A stretch of DNA of 64,000 nt from Pectinophora gossypiella (taxonomy: Eukaryota > Arthropoda > Insecta > Lepidoptera > Gelechiidae): assembly GCF_024362695.1 (NCBI RefSeq), contig NC_065431.1, positions 6,690,682-6,754,681 of the forward strand, written 5' to 3'. Below are positions 56,201-64,000 of this stretch, in pieces. Within the stretch, counting starts at the first letter, position 1, and each line of letters starts with the position of its first letter. Made by a program: the position numbers and the translations under genes. The notes under the pieces were generated by a model. It did not search any database. It saw only the letters and a program-made list of their open reading frames with translations, and was not told the origin of the DNA.

Positions 56201-57360
56201 CCATGGCCGAAATCGGTCGGAGAGATCAATCAATCAATCATCATAACACAATAGAGTGCAGCTATTCGTAGTTATCAATTTATACAAAACTCGATGAGCG
56301 GAACAAACATCAAGATGACCATCAATATTGGATTCAATATCAATATCAATATTGGAGTCCTAGGATGGGTTTATGGGTTTGTTAAAGAACAAGATCTGAT
56401 CAAAATATATTAATTATAAACCTTACATACCGGGCCTGTAGCTTCAAAATTAAAAGGAGTCTAAACTTACCCCAATAGTATGACACATTATACTATTCCG
56501 TGCTATTCGTAAACAGTGATATTACTTTAATGGATGTAATGTAAAAAAAATATCGGAATTTTTCCTTTACTTGTGCTTTGTTATGATTCTAGATCCATGG
56601 GAAATATTGGTTTTTGTTTGTCTACAAAATGTATGAAAAGAATACAAAAAATGGCTTTTGATTCGGGTTTGTATTTAGTTAGAAGCTTGATTTTTATACA
56701 GCTTCAAGGGGATGCAGACATAAGTGTTAGATGTTAATATCAACTTAATACTTCTACCCATTCCCAAAAAAAAAGGCTTTGACTATCTTGACAGGCAGAC
56801 GTACAACAAAGTAATCCTATTAGGGTTGTTTTTCCTTTTGAAATTCGGATCCCCAAATAAAAGAGCCAAAAACTGCCCAAGATGTGTCAGGCATTTCGAT
56901 GGCGAGTACCAAGAGTGGCGATACATTTATTTATTTATTTACATTTCACGGCTGTACAGTGCGGAGGCGCCAATGCGCCGTGAAACTTGGGCCATCCAGT
57001 TTCCCGATCAGGGATGGGGAAAGGTTTTAAAACACTTTTCGATAGACGTATAACTTCCCGCTCTAACGCGCAACAAAAAATTTACAAGATTAAAAAAAGG
57101 TTTATCTAGTTGTAATCAAATCAAGTAAAAGTACTCTACGGAAAAAATCAAAAATTGTCAAGACTCCGTGCCCGTAGTAACTCCTCCGGTACGGTTTAAC
57201 CGTGCTCCCCAGGCTGCTCATCTCCACTTCATCGGAAAATAGGCAGTGAAACGCCGGTAGTATATTAAAGCCAAGGTAATCATTTATAAGTTTCAAGCGC
57301 TCACTCGTCTTTCAAGGTGGCTAATAATGCTGCTTTTTCGTCAGGACACGACTCCATCAT
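49795..57360 (-). CDS. C2H2 zinc-finger protein, seven exons, apparently complete (372 codons)
   Basis: Gene-level entry. The joined exons give one open frame from ATG (57360-57358) to TGA (49797-49795), and all six junctions agree in phase. The order is: a short acidic N-terminus (MMESCPDEKAALL), a segment with FDVWIKLEELDQ, a proline run (about residues 50-100), then fingers. Finger 1 spans the exon 4/5 junction (CQQCGKAFQFSSSLSRH, then QQGC, a C2HC form). Finger 2 is CEMCDMRFKHKCTLVRHGH, with odd histidine spacing. Fingers 3-6 are canonical. The C-terminus is acidic (EESSEDEDVL) and contains VKEE, a possible sumoylation site. Known for the family: nuclear, sequence-specific DNA binding. 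I cannot name an orthologue or targets. Exons 3-6 are very GC-rich, and transposons crowd its splice sites and stop codon. Confidence 0.85.
50315..50606 (-). mobile_element. SINE family C, reversed, with 13-bp target-site duplication
   Basis: Complete reversed copy. TCAAAGATAAATT is repeated exactly at 50302-50314 and 50607-50619. It lies about 55 bases upstream of the acceptor of the last zinc-finger exon, in the same orientation as that gene. Confidence 0.93.
50641..50955 (-). mobile_element. SINE family B, full copy with 11-bp target-site duplication
   Basis: The best copy of the family, 315 bases. Reversed, it reads a tRNA-like head (CCTCCATGGTCCAGTGGTTG), the shared core (TTCGAAAGGCACGTTAAGCC) and the tail (TGACACCAGGGTTGATGAGG). 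AATCTAGAAAT flanks it at 50630-50640 and 50956-50966. Confidence 0.92.
51383..51530. mobile_element. MITE delta copy 2, beside a zinc-finger exon
   Basis: TGTAGTCATGAGCAATATCA to TACTCGTGACTGTACA, collinear with the copy at 8323. It ends about 28 bases from the exon 6 donor. Confidence 0.78.
51559..51711 (-). CDS. Zinc-finger gene, exon 6 (fingers 2 and 3)
   Basis: Acceptor attatcag, donor gtggat (weak), phase 0 to phase 0, 51 codons. It reads MCDMRFKHKCTLVRHGHG, a Pro/Ala linker, then LACAECGKRVANAHMLAAH and MRTHTK. Finger 3 is C-x2-C-x12-H-x3-H. A MITE delta copy ends about 28 bases beyond the donor. Confidence 0.88.
52523..52649 (-). CDS. Zinc-finger gene, exon 5 (end of finger 1, start of finger 2)
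   Basis: Acceptor gacgcag, donor gtgaga, phase 2 to phase 0. It reads AFQFSSSLSRHQQGCCG (end of a C2HC finger), an Arg/Pro linker, and ends RDKPYACE, the typical finger linker plus the first cysteine of finger 2. Confidence 0.85.
52793..53241. mobile_element. Fold-back gamma with inserted loop and 12-bp flanking direct repeat
   Basis: Arms as in the copy at 13519, opposite orientation, with about 230 bases of other sequence (52920-53145) in the loop. AAGGTAAACCCA flanks it at 52781-52792 and 53242-53253. It lies in the zinc-finger intron above exon 5. Confidence 0.85.
53301..53593 (+). mobile_element. SINE family C, forward, with 8-bp flanking repeat
   Basis: GTAGAGGAGCTCGGCGGCGC to GTTAATGGGCTGGTGATGAT. 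ACGTAGTA occurs at 53293-53300 and 53594-53601. It lies in the zinc-finger intron just below exon 4. Confidence 0.88.
53704..53851 (-). CDS. Zinc-finger gene, exon 4 (Pro/Ala-rich; opens finger 1)
   Basis: Acceptor gttgcag, donor gtacgg (weak), phase 1 to phase 2. It reads PPPAAAPDVAPAPVAP.., then ACAQCGLQRPCRQHR, then RYPCQQCG. The final CQQC is the cysteine knuckle of finger 1, completed by exon 5. CAQC..CRQH may be an extra, degenerate metal-binding knot. Confidence 0.8.
54030..54240 (-). repeat. Family F repeat
   Basis: CATTTATTCAACGTAATTAT, GAAATGACAAGAAACTGCAA and CATTACAAGTTATTTAATAA. Other copies lie at 52345-52515, 22290-22400 with 21920-22010 (split by a SINE), 25370-25465 and 7196-7265. 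Confidence 0.7.
54616..54715 (-). CDS. Zinc-finger gene, exon 3 (proline-rich)
   Basis: Acceptor gctccag, donor gtaagc, phase 0 to phase 1. It reads EELDQEREW, then a run of eight prolines, QSPPPSSPPLP and VNVKC. It joins exon 2 as WIKL-EELDQEREW. Confidence 0.8.
55076..55225. mobile_element. MITE zeta, hairpin copy 2
   Basis: TTATATCGAGGGCTTCGACC mirrors TTGGTCGAAGCCCTCGATAT. The outer ends match copy 1 (GCGCTGCACGACAACCACGC). It lies in the zinc-finger intron between exons 2 and 3. Confidence 0.82.
55873..55942 (-). CDS. Zinc-finger gene, exon 2
   Basis: Acceptor ttggcag, donor gtaagt, phase 2 to phase 0. It reads PCAGAPSSTAAAEASPFDV then WIKL. A LINE 3' fragment on the other strand begins about 30 bases into the upstream intron, so part of the acceptor region may derive from it. 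Confidence 0.78.
55943..57304 (-). other. Zinc-finger gene intron 1
   Basis: It contains the LINE 3' fragment at 55975-56245 and, at about 56760-57060, repeat-like sequence (an A-run, then GACTATCTTGACAGGCAGAC, and TTTATTTATTTA near 56930). The remainder is AT-rich. Minus-strand reading frames near 57100-57300 lack supporting splice sites. Confidence 0.5.
55975..56245 (+). mobile_element. Non-LTR retrotransposon 3' end (Jockey/CR1-like) with AATC tail
   Basis: The frame at 55985-56185 reads MRRVHEFEQQRTTDLDAKRD, then GVLTCPHCAREFTVKIGYIS and HLRAHQRRAD. A single C2H2-like knuckle at the extreme C-terminus is typical of insect LINE ORF2 products. The unit ends in tandem CAAT/AATC (56227-56242). 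It lies in intron 1 of the zinc-finger gene on the opposite strand. Confidence 0.7.
57305..57360 (-). CDS. Zinc-finger gene, exon 1 (start codon)
   Basis: ATGATGGAG begins at 57360 on the minus strand and reads MMESCPDEKAALLATLKD plus two bases of a Glu codon; the donor is gtgagc. The phase-2 exit joins exactly to exon 2. I chose the first of two adjacent ATGs. I see no firm promoter motif upstream. Confidence 0.7.
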
Positions 57361-57613
57361 TCTTAAGTCGCTATTCACTCACTTTTCACGAATAACACAA
57401 ACATTTAATAGAAAATATGGAAAATATTTAGTTCTACATTCAACAACAAGTTTTCCCTTTTCCGTCCCCGACGTATGTCAATTTTTTTTTTTTTTTTGTT
57501 TTGTTTTTCCCCGAAGGGTAAGGCAAAGGGAACTATGCCCATATAGCCATGTCTTACGTATTTTTTTTCTTGATGATTAATGAAATGATGAAAGGTGATG
57601 ATGATGAAACCTA

Positions 57614-57950
57614 ACAGCCTCCGTGGTCTAGTGGTTAGAGCATTAGGCTCGCGATCTGGAGGTCCGGGTTCGATTCCCGATGGGGACATTGTCGAAATCA
57701 CTTTGTGAGACTGTCCTTTGTTTGGTAAGGACTTTTCAGGCTTGAATCACCTGATTGTCCGAAAAAGTAAGATGATTCCGTGTTTCGGAGGGCACGTTAA
57801 GCCGTTGGTCCCGGCTGTTAGCCGTAAAAACACCTCCACCAACCCGCAGTGAAGCAGCGTGGTGGAGTATGCTCCATACCCCCTCCGGTTGATTGAGGGG
57901 AGGCCTGTGCCCAGCAGTGGGACGTATATAGGCTGTGTATGTATGTATGT
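57614..57950 (+). mobile_element. SINE family A, full copy
   Basis: Complete head, core and tail (CCCAGCAGTGGGACGTATAT) ending in TATG repeats. The flanks on both sides carry near-copies of a roughly 45-base sequence ending GATGATGAAACCTAA. Confidence 0.88.
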
Positions 57951-58435
57951 AAAGAATTCTTAATGATGAATAATGAAATGATGAAAAGTGATGACGATGA
58001 ATGATGAAACCTAAGCCGCCACCGTCGGAGCAGACTCCTACTCTGAACCCTAAACGAATTAATTCAAAAGTCCGCATAAACTTTTGAGTTATGAATCGGC
58101 TTGTTGGCACGAAGAGAAAATACATAAAATATTGAATAAGTACACGTTGTTTATTGAATATTCCGATATAATAACACTATCGCGAATGTTTTCTGCCTAA
58201 CTTAATGCGATCACTAAACACAAAACACCACTTCGTATTGATTATTTAGATTATTCAATGAAGAAAGCAACCGTCCCGTTTCTGTTCCCGCCAAAAGGTC
58301 CAATAAATTTCCATACTCATCATGTGTTTTCATGTGCCTTTCCGGGAATGCTCACTAAGTCCTTTACAATGAAACAAGTTGCAAGATTTCAACTATTAAT
58401 ATTTTTTTTATAATTGAAAAAAAATTTTTTTTGTC

Positions 58436-58738
58436 TACATTAATACATAAACAACCTTTAAACGTCTCACTGCTGGGCACAGGTCCCCCTCAACAACCGT
58501 GGGATATGGAGCATACTCCACCACGCTGCTCTAATGCAGTTCGGTCGTATTTCACACCTAGCAAAGTAGCAACCAAGACTAGCGGCATAACGTGCCTTCC
58601 GCAGCACGGAATCATTATAATTTTATTGGTTAATTTCAATGTCTCAGTGATTTCAACAATGTCCCCATCGGGAATCGAACCTGAACCCCCAGACCGGAGC
58701 CCAACAGTCTAACCATTAGACCACGGAGTCTGTGCTTG
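58436..58738 (-). mobile_element. SINE family A, reverse copy
   Basis: Tail first (CTGCTGGGCACAGGTCCCCC), then the core, then the reversed head ending AGACCACGGAGTCTG. It is diverged. Confidence 0.82.
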
Positions 58739-58849
58739 ATACCGTTTCATGGACGGGTTTCAAGCAGGCAAAGCCGCGGGCTAAATCTAGTACTTAGGTA
58801 TTTAATTTATAAAAGCCAAGTTAAAAGAAAACTATAATTTTGATTTCAA

Positions 58850-59380
58850 TATTTTATTTTTATATCTTTATTTGTTTGAGTCGGCTCTCTTCCCCCTTCT
58901 CTATAAACATACAACAATAACTTAACATTCAATACAATAATATACTATACACAATACAATAAGTACAATACAATATACAATACAAGCACTGTCGTGGTGT
59001 CTTCGGTACAATTAATTTATTTGTTATTCTCCTAAACTTTTGTATCTTAACTCTAATTTTGTTATCAAATCGCAAAAGAAGATAACGACCCTTTGTAAGG
59101 TCACAAATTCAATTCCCGGTTGCGATGTTTAAATACAAAACATTTATATTGTACTACAATTGAACTATTTTTGTGTAGATTATAAAATAGTTTCGAATTT
59201 CGCCACAGATATACAATACACACAAGATAAGACGATATGGCCTAACGTAAAACAAACTTACCTAGTAAACAGGAGATGACTGTAAAATAAAAACGATCTA
59301 ACCTAACACGATCACAAACAATACAATATACAATAAAACAACATGCAATACAATAAACTTGCTTAACAATAATTTATTAT
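58850..59380. repeat. CAATA-rich irregular repeat
   Basis: CAATACAATA and ACAATACAATATAC words recur at 58915-58990 and 59310-59355, with plain AT-rich sequence between. A similar short run lies at 10345-10390. Confidence 0.65.
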
Positions 59381-59753
59381 GTAAAACGGACACTTTGTGA
59401 CTAACTCAAAAAGTTTCATAACGTATTATTACGCAACCCTGTCTGGAGGTATAATATACAATATATGAAAAGATTATAATTTGAATCAAATTATCTAAAA
59501 TATACCTACGTAATAGTATATATCCGCCAACCCGCAGTGGAGCAGCGTGGTGGAGTATGCTCCGTACCGCCTCCCGTTGTTGGGAGCCCTGTGCCCAGCA
59601 GTGGGAATATGAGATTTATTTTTTATTTTAATTAGTGTGAACAGGGGAATAAGTTAGTGGTGCTACTTATTTTGTCCTTTTTTATTCTTCTTCCGGCTTC
59701 TGCTATTTTTTTTGTCCACCGTCCATGACTCATATTTTTATTACTCCAATATA

Positions 59754-60104
59754 CAGGGTGTTAGAGACGTAACTAATACTGAGGGGGATGATTCATTTCA
59801 TGATTCTGAGAAAATCTTTTTTTGGGACTAGATACACTGGTGGTGAAGTGTACAAACAGCTCTTAATCTTTTTTTTTATTGTCTGTAACTTTGCATGTGC
59901 AGAGTGTAGCTTGTAAGTTGTCCATAATAAATAAATAATACAAAGGGGAATTTTCCGCCGCAAAATTCATGATTTCTTTTAAATTATTTTCATTTTAAAT
60001 ACACACTTTTGCGATGGAAAATTCAACTTAAGATTAACTCAGCATTATGAGCGGAATCATCCCTTCAGTATTCGCTACTGTGTCATTAATACCCTATATG
60101 TATA
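59754..60104. mobile_element. Fold-back epsilon, expanded copy
   Basis: TATACAGGGTGTTAGAGACG and GAGGGGGATGATTC open it; TTCAGTATTCGCTACTGTGT and TAATACCCTATATG close it. The left half carries about 100 extra bases (59830-59930). A left-end scrap lies at 51299-51370. Confidence 0.75.
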
Positions 60105-60957
60105 ACATTTTTGTAGTGGACCATAAATGGCAGATATAAAGCACGCCTATTTAGTCTAGACTTTAATTTGGTGTTTATTTTGTTAAGGCGAAGAGATCTT
60201 CTTTGTTCTACACGATAATATAAAGTATGTGATGTATATTTTTTTTTAACTATCTTACTAGATATAAGGTAATATAATATAGAACATTTATAAATGCTTG
60301 AGACGAATCCCGGTATTTCTGAACTGCGGTGTTACGACATCCGAGTTCAATATCCGGAATTTCAATATCCCAGCTCTAGGAGATCCCGGTATTTCGGAAT
60401 TATAAATAAGTTGTAAATATATAATAATTTATTGATCTTGTTACTGGCAATAAATTTATTTTATTCTTATTCTTCTTATCTTATAATTAAACGGAGAAGA
60501 CAATAAAGTACACGCTCATAAGACACAAATACTACAGCCCGGGCACTCCATACAATTGGATTGCCAATTACGATGAGAGAGACAGTTCCGCTCCATTACT
60601 GCTTGCGCCTTACGGACTGAAGTGGGCATGCAAATCGGGGGTGAGGTAATCAAGCTCGTATCGGCGCGGGGCGGGGTGTCCCTTCTATTCGTGGTATTAT
60701 TGTTTATTCTACGCAAATACATAAAGATAAATACATGTAAATGTTCAAAAATTCATATATCTACACAAGACACTTATTAAGACGAATCGAACGCATCACT
60801 ATTATGTATATTTTACAGCTATTTATTTATGATCCAATACAATACAAAACTTTTTATTGCACAACCACACAAGAAAAAGAAGTAAGTGATGCTCGCTGCC
60901 TGGTCGGAGCGGATATAATATTAATGTTCCATGATGATCATAATCGGTATGTCGTCC

Positions 60958-61133
60958 GGTAGCGTATTTCGAAACGCTAGTTCAATACACCCCCGCCGGC
61001 CGAGACGTCACGCGAAGTTGACGAATACAATGAGGGTTTCAATCACATTTTGATGCATATTAACTTAGAAATCCTACATCAGTTCGTCACCGTTTGAAAC
61101 GTATTGAAGTAGCATTTCGAAATACGCCGCCCC
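60958..61133. mobile_element. MITE eta (GTATTTCGAAACGCTA ends)
   Basis: GGTAGCGTATTTCGAAACGC is mirrored by TAGCATTTCGAAATACGCC. CAATACGTTTCAAACGGT-like sequence occurs inside. Only one copy was found in the window. Confidence 0.65.
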
Positions 61134-61376
61134 GGTACGACTGGATCCAGGTACAGTACAATCCTCATATTTCTGAAACACGGTATTTAAATACCCGGGA
61201 TTGCCTTTCGGTATTTCAGTATCCCGGTAATTTAAAATCCCATTATTCCCTTATCACAATATTTTAATATCCATTTCCTTCTTTATTCCGGTATTTCGGG
61301 ACCTTGTTATATCATAGTCTGGCACATATAGGCACACGTTTGAGCATATTCGTGTCTGCTGTGTGATACCAGACTA

Positions 61377-61487
61377 TCAGTGCATGAGGTCGCTGCAGTA
61401 GTCTGCGAGGAAGCCCACCAGCATGTGCAGCGAGCCGGCGCGCGTCGACAGCGAGTGCAGGCAGGTTGACAGGGGCGAGAGGACCTC
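61377..61487 (-). CDS. Unrecognised gene, terminal exon
   Basis: Acceptor gactccag, phase 0, TGA stop. It reads EVLSPLSTCLHSLSTRAGS, then LHMLVGFLADYCSDLMH. On the minus strand AATAAA lies at 61287-61282, about 90 bases past the stop, inside a family L repeat stretch, and is a candidate polyadenylation signal. Confidence 0.85.
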   Translation of the reverse strand, partial: EVLSPLSTCLHSLSTRAGSLHMLVGFLADYCSDLMH

Positions 61488-63824
61488 CTGGAGTCAAATA
61501 CAGAGACACGTGAATGGAAAAAAGTAAAGACTCAGAATTTAAAGTCATACGCACTTTGAAAGGGTTTTCGTATGAGTTCGACCCGTAAATACACTGGTGG
61601 TGCAAATGTACATTACACCATCGACATATTCATATCAAAAGCGTTCTAAAGTATCTGCGAGGATAAATAGGATATACATAAACATATATTAATAAAAAAA
61701 TAATAATAATATTATAATATAAGTTACTATACTGAATACAAAAAAGTGCTATGTTTATTAATGCGCCACGACGTTACCTGCGGCCACTCGTGCCGGTACA
61801 GCGCCACGCACTGCTCGGACAGCACGTGCTCGTGCAGCCAGCCGCGCCGCAGCAGGCTGCCCAGCAGCGCCGCCAGCGCGCGCCAGCTGGCGCTGCCCAC
61901 CCCGCACCGCGCCACCAGCGTGATGTTGCGCGCGCACACCACGCGCCCGAACATCGACCACACCTCGTCTTCGTCTGCTGTACCTGCATCATGATGTTAG
62001 TAATGCACCAAAATTATTAATTATCATCGATTTGTTTTGGTAATTGATTGATTGAGTCCATCTAACATATATTGAAAAGCAGATAACCATGACATAAATA
62101 CATCGTACTCAGAGATTATTTAATCCCGATTTTTTTTCTGAATCCGGGGTTTCGGGATTTTACATTGAAAACCCCGGGATCCCATTTCGAAAGACTTATC
62201 ATGTGAGTGTACCTTTATCAGCAGGGGGCGCGGCAACGTGTGCCCCGGAAGTAGCGGCGGCTATCACGATATTCCCCGGCGGCGCCGGCTCGCCGTCCGA
62301 GTCCGGCGTGGGTGCGCGGGAGTCGACGGCTGATAGACAGGTTACAAAGTATATTCCTCCAATACATAATATGCTATAAAAATGTTTTAGCATTTATTAT
62401 TGATAACATAAGTTGCCCATGGTGTTATAAACAAACAATGTCATTTAATGGATGCATACATTAACTTACAATAAAACAAACAAAATTGAATTCATCATAC
62501 TTTTAAATGTCTTCTTGCATTCACCTAACAAACATGTTAGTGAAGTTGCAATGTTCAAGTCAATATATTCACCTTCGCATCCTGCGCCCCCCGCGGCCCG
62601 CGACCCCGCCGGCGAGGCAGGCCGCGGCGGCGCGCTGCCGCAGCACGCCACCCACACCGCCTCCACCGCGTCCAGGAACTCCTCCGTCAGATCCGCAGGG
62701 CGCTTGCACGCTGCGGGGGAACACATAAATGAATTTTACTGAGCATAAAGATCACAAGGTACATACAATAGGAAAAAATAAAATTATTATTATTATATTA
62801 TATATTTACTTATAAAGGTACATAAGTGTAACCTAATGCGTATGGCGAGCAAATAATATAAAACTAATATACAAAATAAATTATTGTTGAAAAAAAGACT
62901 ATACACATAAAGAAAAAAACAGGAAATCATTAGTAACTCTTTTTTATTATTTTTTCTACTCCTCTACTTTAATCTGGCATTTAAATAACCAAAAAGTCTA
63001 ATATAAGTACATACATAATTAAACTCTTTGAAAAAGTGTACGCTCTATGGCCTATAAAAGCATTGTTTACAAAGTGTAACTGTACTATAATGTCGCCAAA
63101 AAAGCATTGTTGTTGTTTTTTTTTTTGACCTGGAAACTGGCACCTTTACTTTGTTTGGTGCCATAGATATACTATAAAAAAAAAGTATACATTTGCCGCC
63201 ATTTTCCCGCGCGTTGGAAAATAAATTGGAAAATTTTTGTGTTTCGTTTCAAAACACTAAAAAGTATAAAATAAAAAGGAAAAATGACGTCGTCGTAGAA
63301 AAAGTATTGTATGCAACGTTGTATAACTAGGTCAAAAAATGCTCGTGGCGTCTCTTATTGCGATGTTCGCCAAGGCTCACATCGCAACTCACGCCACTCG
63401 CATTTTTTGACCCTTCTTATACAACTGTTGCATAAAATACTATTATTTAGATGGACCTTTTGTCGACTATTATTATTAGTATTACCATTATCATATCCGT
63501 GTGGGATTTTCGAATCCCGGTATCTCGGGATCCCGATAAATTATAATTCCGGGACATGTCAATTTCGAGTGTAATTTTTTTAAAAAGCCACATACGGGGT
63601 TCTGGCTATAAGGCGCCGGTATGTCGTACATAGATATAGGGCGCAGGCCACGTACCCGTGAGCACGCACAGGTCCAGCGTCAGCTGCAGCACGGCGCGGC
63701 GCGCGGGCGCGCGGCACGCCGGGCTGCACGCCGCGCAGGCGCGCGCGCACGCCGCCAGCGCGCCGGAGGGGGGGGGCGCCGGCCCGGGCTCCTGCGGCGG
63801 CCACAGCAGCTGGCACACCTGCTC
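61377..63824 (-). CDS. Unrecognised gene, last five exons (246 residues, 5' end outside window)
   Basis: Gene-level entry. Five exons join in phase and end in a TGA at 61379-61377. The product is rich in Ala, Cys, Leu and Arg and looks mostly helical: VCQLLWPPQEPGP; VLQLTLDLCVLTACKRPAD; LTEEFLDAVEAVW; a Ser/Pro/Asp linker (APTPDSDGEPAPPGN); DEDEVWSMFGRVV; SWRALAALLGSLLRRGW; LSPLSTCLHSLSTRAGS; LHMLVGFLADYCSDLMH. I do not recognise the family. An alpha-solenoid (HEAT/ARM-like) C-terminus is one guess. No signal peptide or transmembrane helix is evident in this part. Coding bases are strongly GC-rich compared with the introns. The exon structure is well supported; the function is unknown. Confidence 0.85.
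61778..61983 (-). CDS. Unrecognised gene, exon n-1
   Basis: Acceptor gatgcag, donor gtaacg, phase 1 to phase 0. It reads TADEDEVWSMFGRVVCARN, ITLVARCGVGSASWRALAAL, LGSLLRRGWLHEHVLSEQC and VALYRHEWPQ. It looks helical. Confidence 0.85.
62213..62329 (-). CDS. Unrecognised gene, exon n-2 (flexible linker)
   Basis: Acceptor ctatcag, donor gtacac, phase 1 to phase 1. It reads VDSRAPTPDSDGEPAPPGN, then IVIAAATSGAHVAAPPADK. The composition suggests a disordered linker. Confidence 0.8.
62573..62710 (-). CDS. Unrecognised gene, exon n-3
   Basis: Acceptor ccccgcag, donor gtgaat, phase 1 to phase 1. It reads CKRPADLTEEFLDAVEAVW, then VACCGSAPPRPASPAG and GGAGCE. Confidence 0.83.
63312..63435. mobile_element. 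Hairpin MITE theta
   Basis: TTGTATAACTAGGTCAAAAA and TGCTCGTGGCG are mirrored by CGCCACTCGCA and TTTTTTGACCCTTCTTATAC. ATTGCGATG/CACATCGCAA pairs near the loop. Single copy in the window. Confidence 0.7.
63656..63824 (-). CDS. Unrecognised gene, exon n-4
   Basis: Acceptor gccccag, donor gtacgt, phase 0 to phase 1. It reads EQVCQLLWPPQEPGP, then a Cys/Ala-rich stretch, then AVLQLTLDLCVLT. Earlier exons must lie beyond 64,000. Confidence 0.82.
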
Positions 63825-64000
63825 CTGGGGCAGGTGAAGAGTTATTATCAAGTCTGTTATTACACGGATAATTCAAAATCAAGGGCCCTACAGTATTCAG
63901 TACGGTGTCACTAGCATTCCATATATTTTTTGCGTATTTTGGCCGGCTTTAGAAACAGGTCTTCAAAAACGACCATTTCAGATTCATGGTTTCCTCGAAG
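63825..64000. other. Window edge, upstream intron of the unrecognised gene
   Basis: Sequence upstream of the exon ending at 63824. It should be intron leading to earlier exons outside the window. No feature seen. Confidence 0.5.

Larger units (their letters stand above)
60300..63560. repeat. Family L: clusters of CCCGGGAT / GGTATTTCGGGATCCCG words
   Basis: Four clusters, at 60300-60410, 61160-61310, 62110-62195 and 63480-63560, each 75-150 bases of degenerate CCCGG and ATTTCGG words. A fifth lies at 23480-23560. They fall in the intergenic gap and introns of the unrecognised gene. Confidence 0.6.

Noticed and set aside
57102..57296. Minus-strand frame next to zinc-finger exon 1, considered as a second exon
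   Set aside because: No convincing acceptor and donor pair; exon 1 joins exactly in phase to 55942 without it.
1..64000. CRISPR array or prokaryotic operon
   Set aside because: Repeats are dispersed eukaryotic mobile elements and the genes have introns; nothing has the regular repeat-spacer form.

Overview
The window is nuclear DNA of an insect, almost certainly a moth or butterfly. The evidence is short GC-rich exons with GT-AG splice sites in AT-rich, repeat-filled DNA; a clear orthologue of the Drosophila cell-adhesion gene Fasciclin 3; and SINE and LINE families whose wording (such as the GTTAAGCCGTTGGTCCCGG core and the AACGGGTTCTTACC fold-back) I recognise as common in lepidopteran genomes. 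The species cannot be told from the sequence.

Layout. Bases 1-23,709 hold no convincing host exon. They are a mosaic of SINEs, LINE 3' ends, MITEs, fold-back elements, a 0.5 kb minisatellite and AT-rich filler, and may be the first intron or the 5' flank of the next gene. Bases 23,710-41,610 (+ strand) carry Fasciclin 3 without its signal-peptide exon: eight shared exons (three Ig-type domains and a transmembrane helix) followed by two alternative 3' ends. One ends at 33,035 with a PDZ-ligand-like C-terminus. The other ends at 41,610 with paired tyrosine motifs. Bases 41,611-49,794 are intergenic, repeat-rich or AT-rich. Bases 49,795-57,360 (- strand) carry what looks like a complete seven-exon C2H2 zinc-finger gene, 372 codons long. 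I assembled it exon by exon and every intron phase agrees. Bases 61,377-63,824 (- strand) hold the last five exons (246 residues) of a gene I do not recognise; its 5' part lies beyond the right edge.

The three genes do not form a pathway: one adhesion molecule, one probable nuclear DNA-binding protein, one unknown. What dominates the window is mobile DNA. At least four SINE families are present (called A, B, C and G here). Three share one central core although their heads differ, and family C has a 5S-rRNA-like internal promoter joined behind a tRNA-like A box. Several insertions keep perfect target-site duplications of 8-16 bp, so they are young. There are nested DNA-transposon derivatives, including a piggyBac-like one with TTAA ends and a hAT-like one with an 8-bp duplication. 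A fold-back element has 12-16 bp duplications at all three of its better copies, which is unusual for a MITE. Several insertions sit within tens of bases of splice sites or the stop codon of the zinc-finger gene.

Limits: all calls are by eye. Repeat edges are good to about 5-20 bases unless a duplication fixes them, and family names A-L and Greek letters are local labels.
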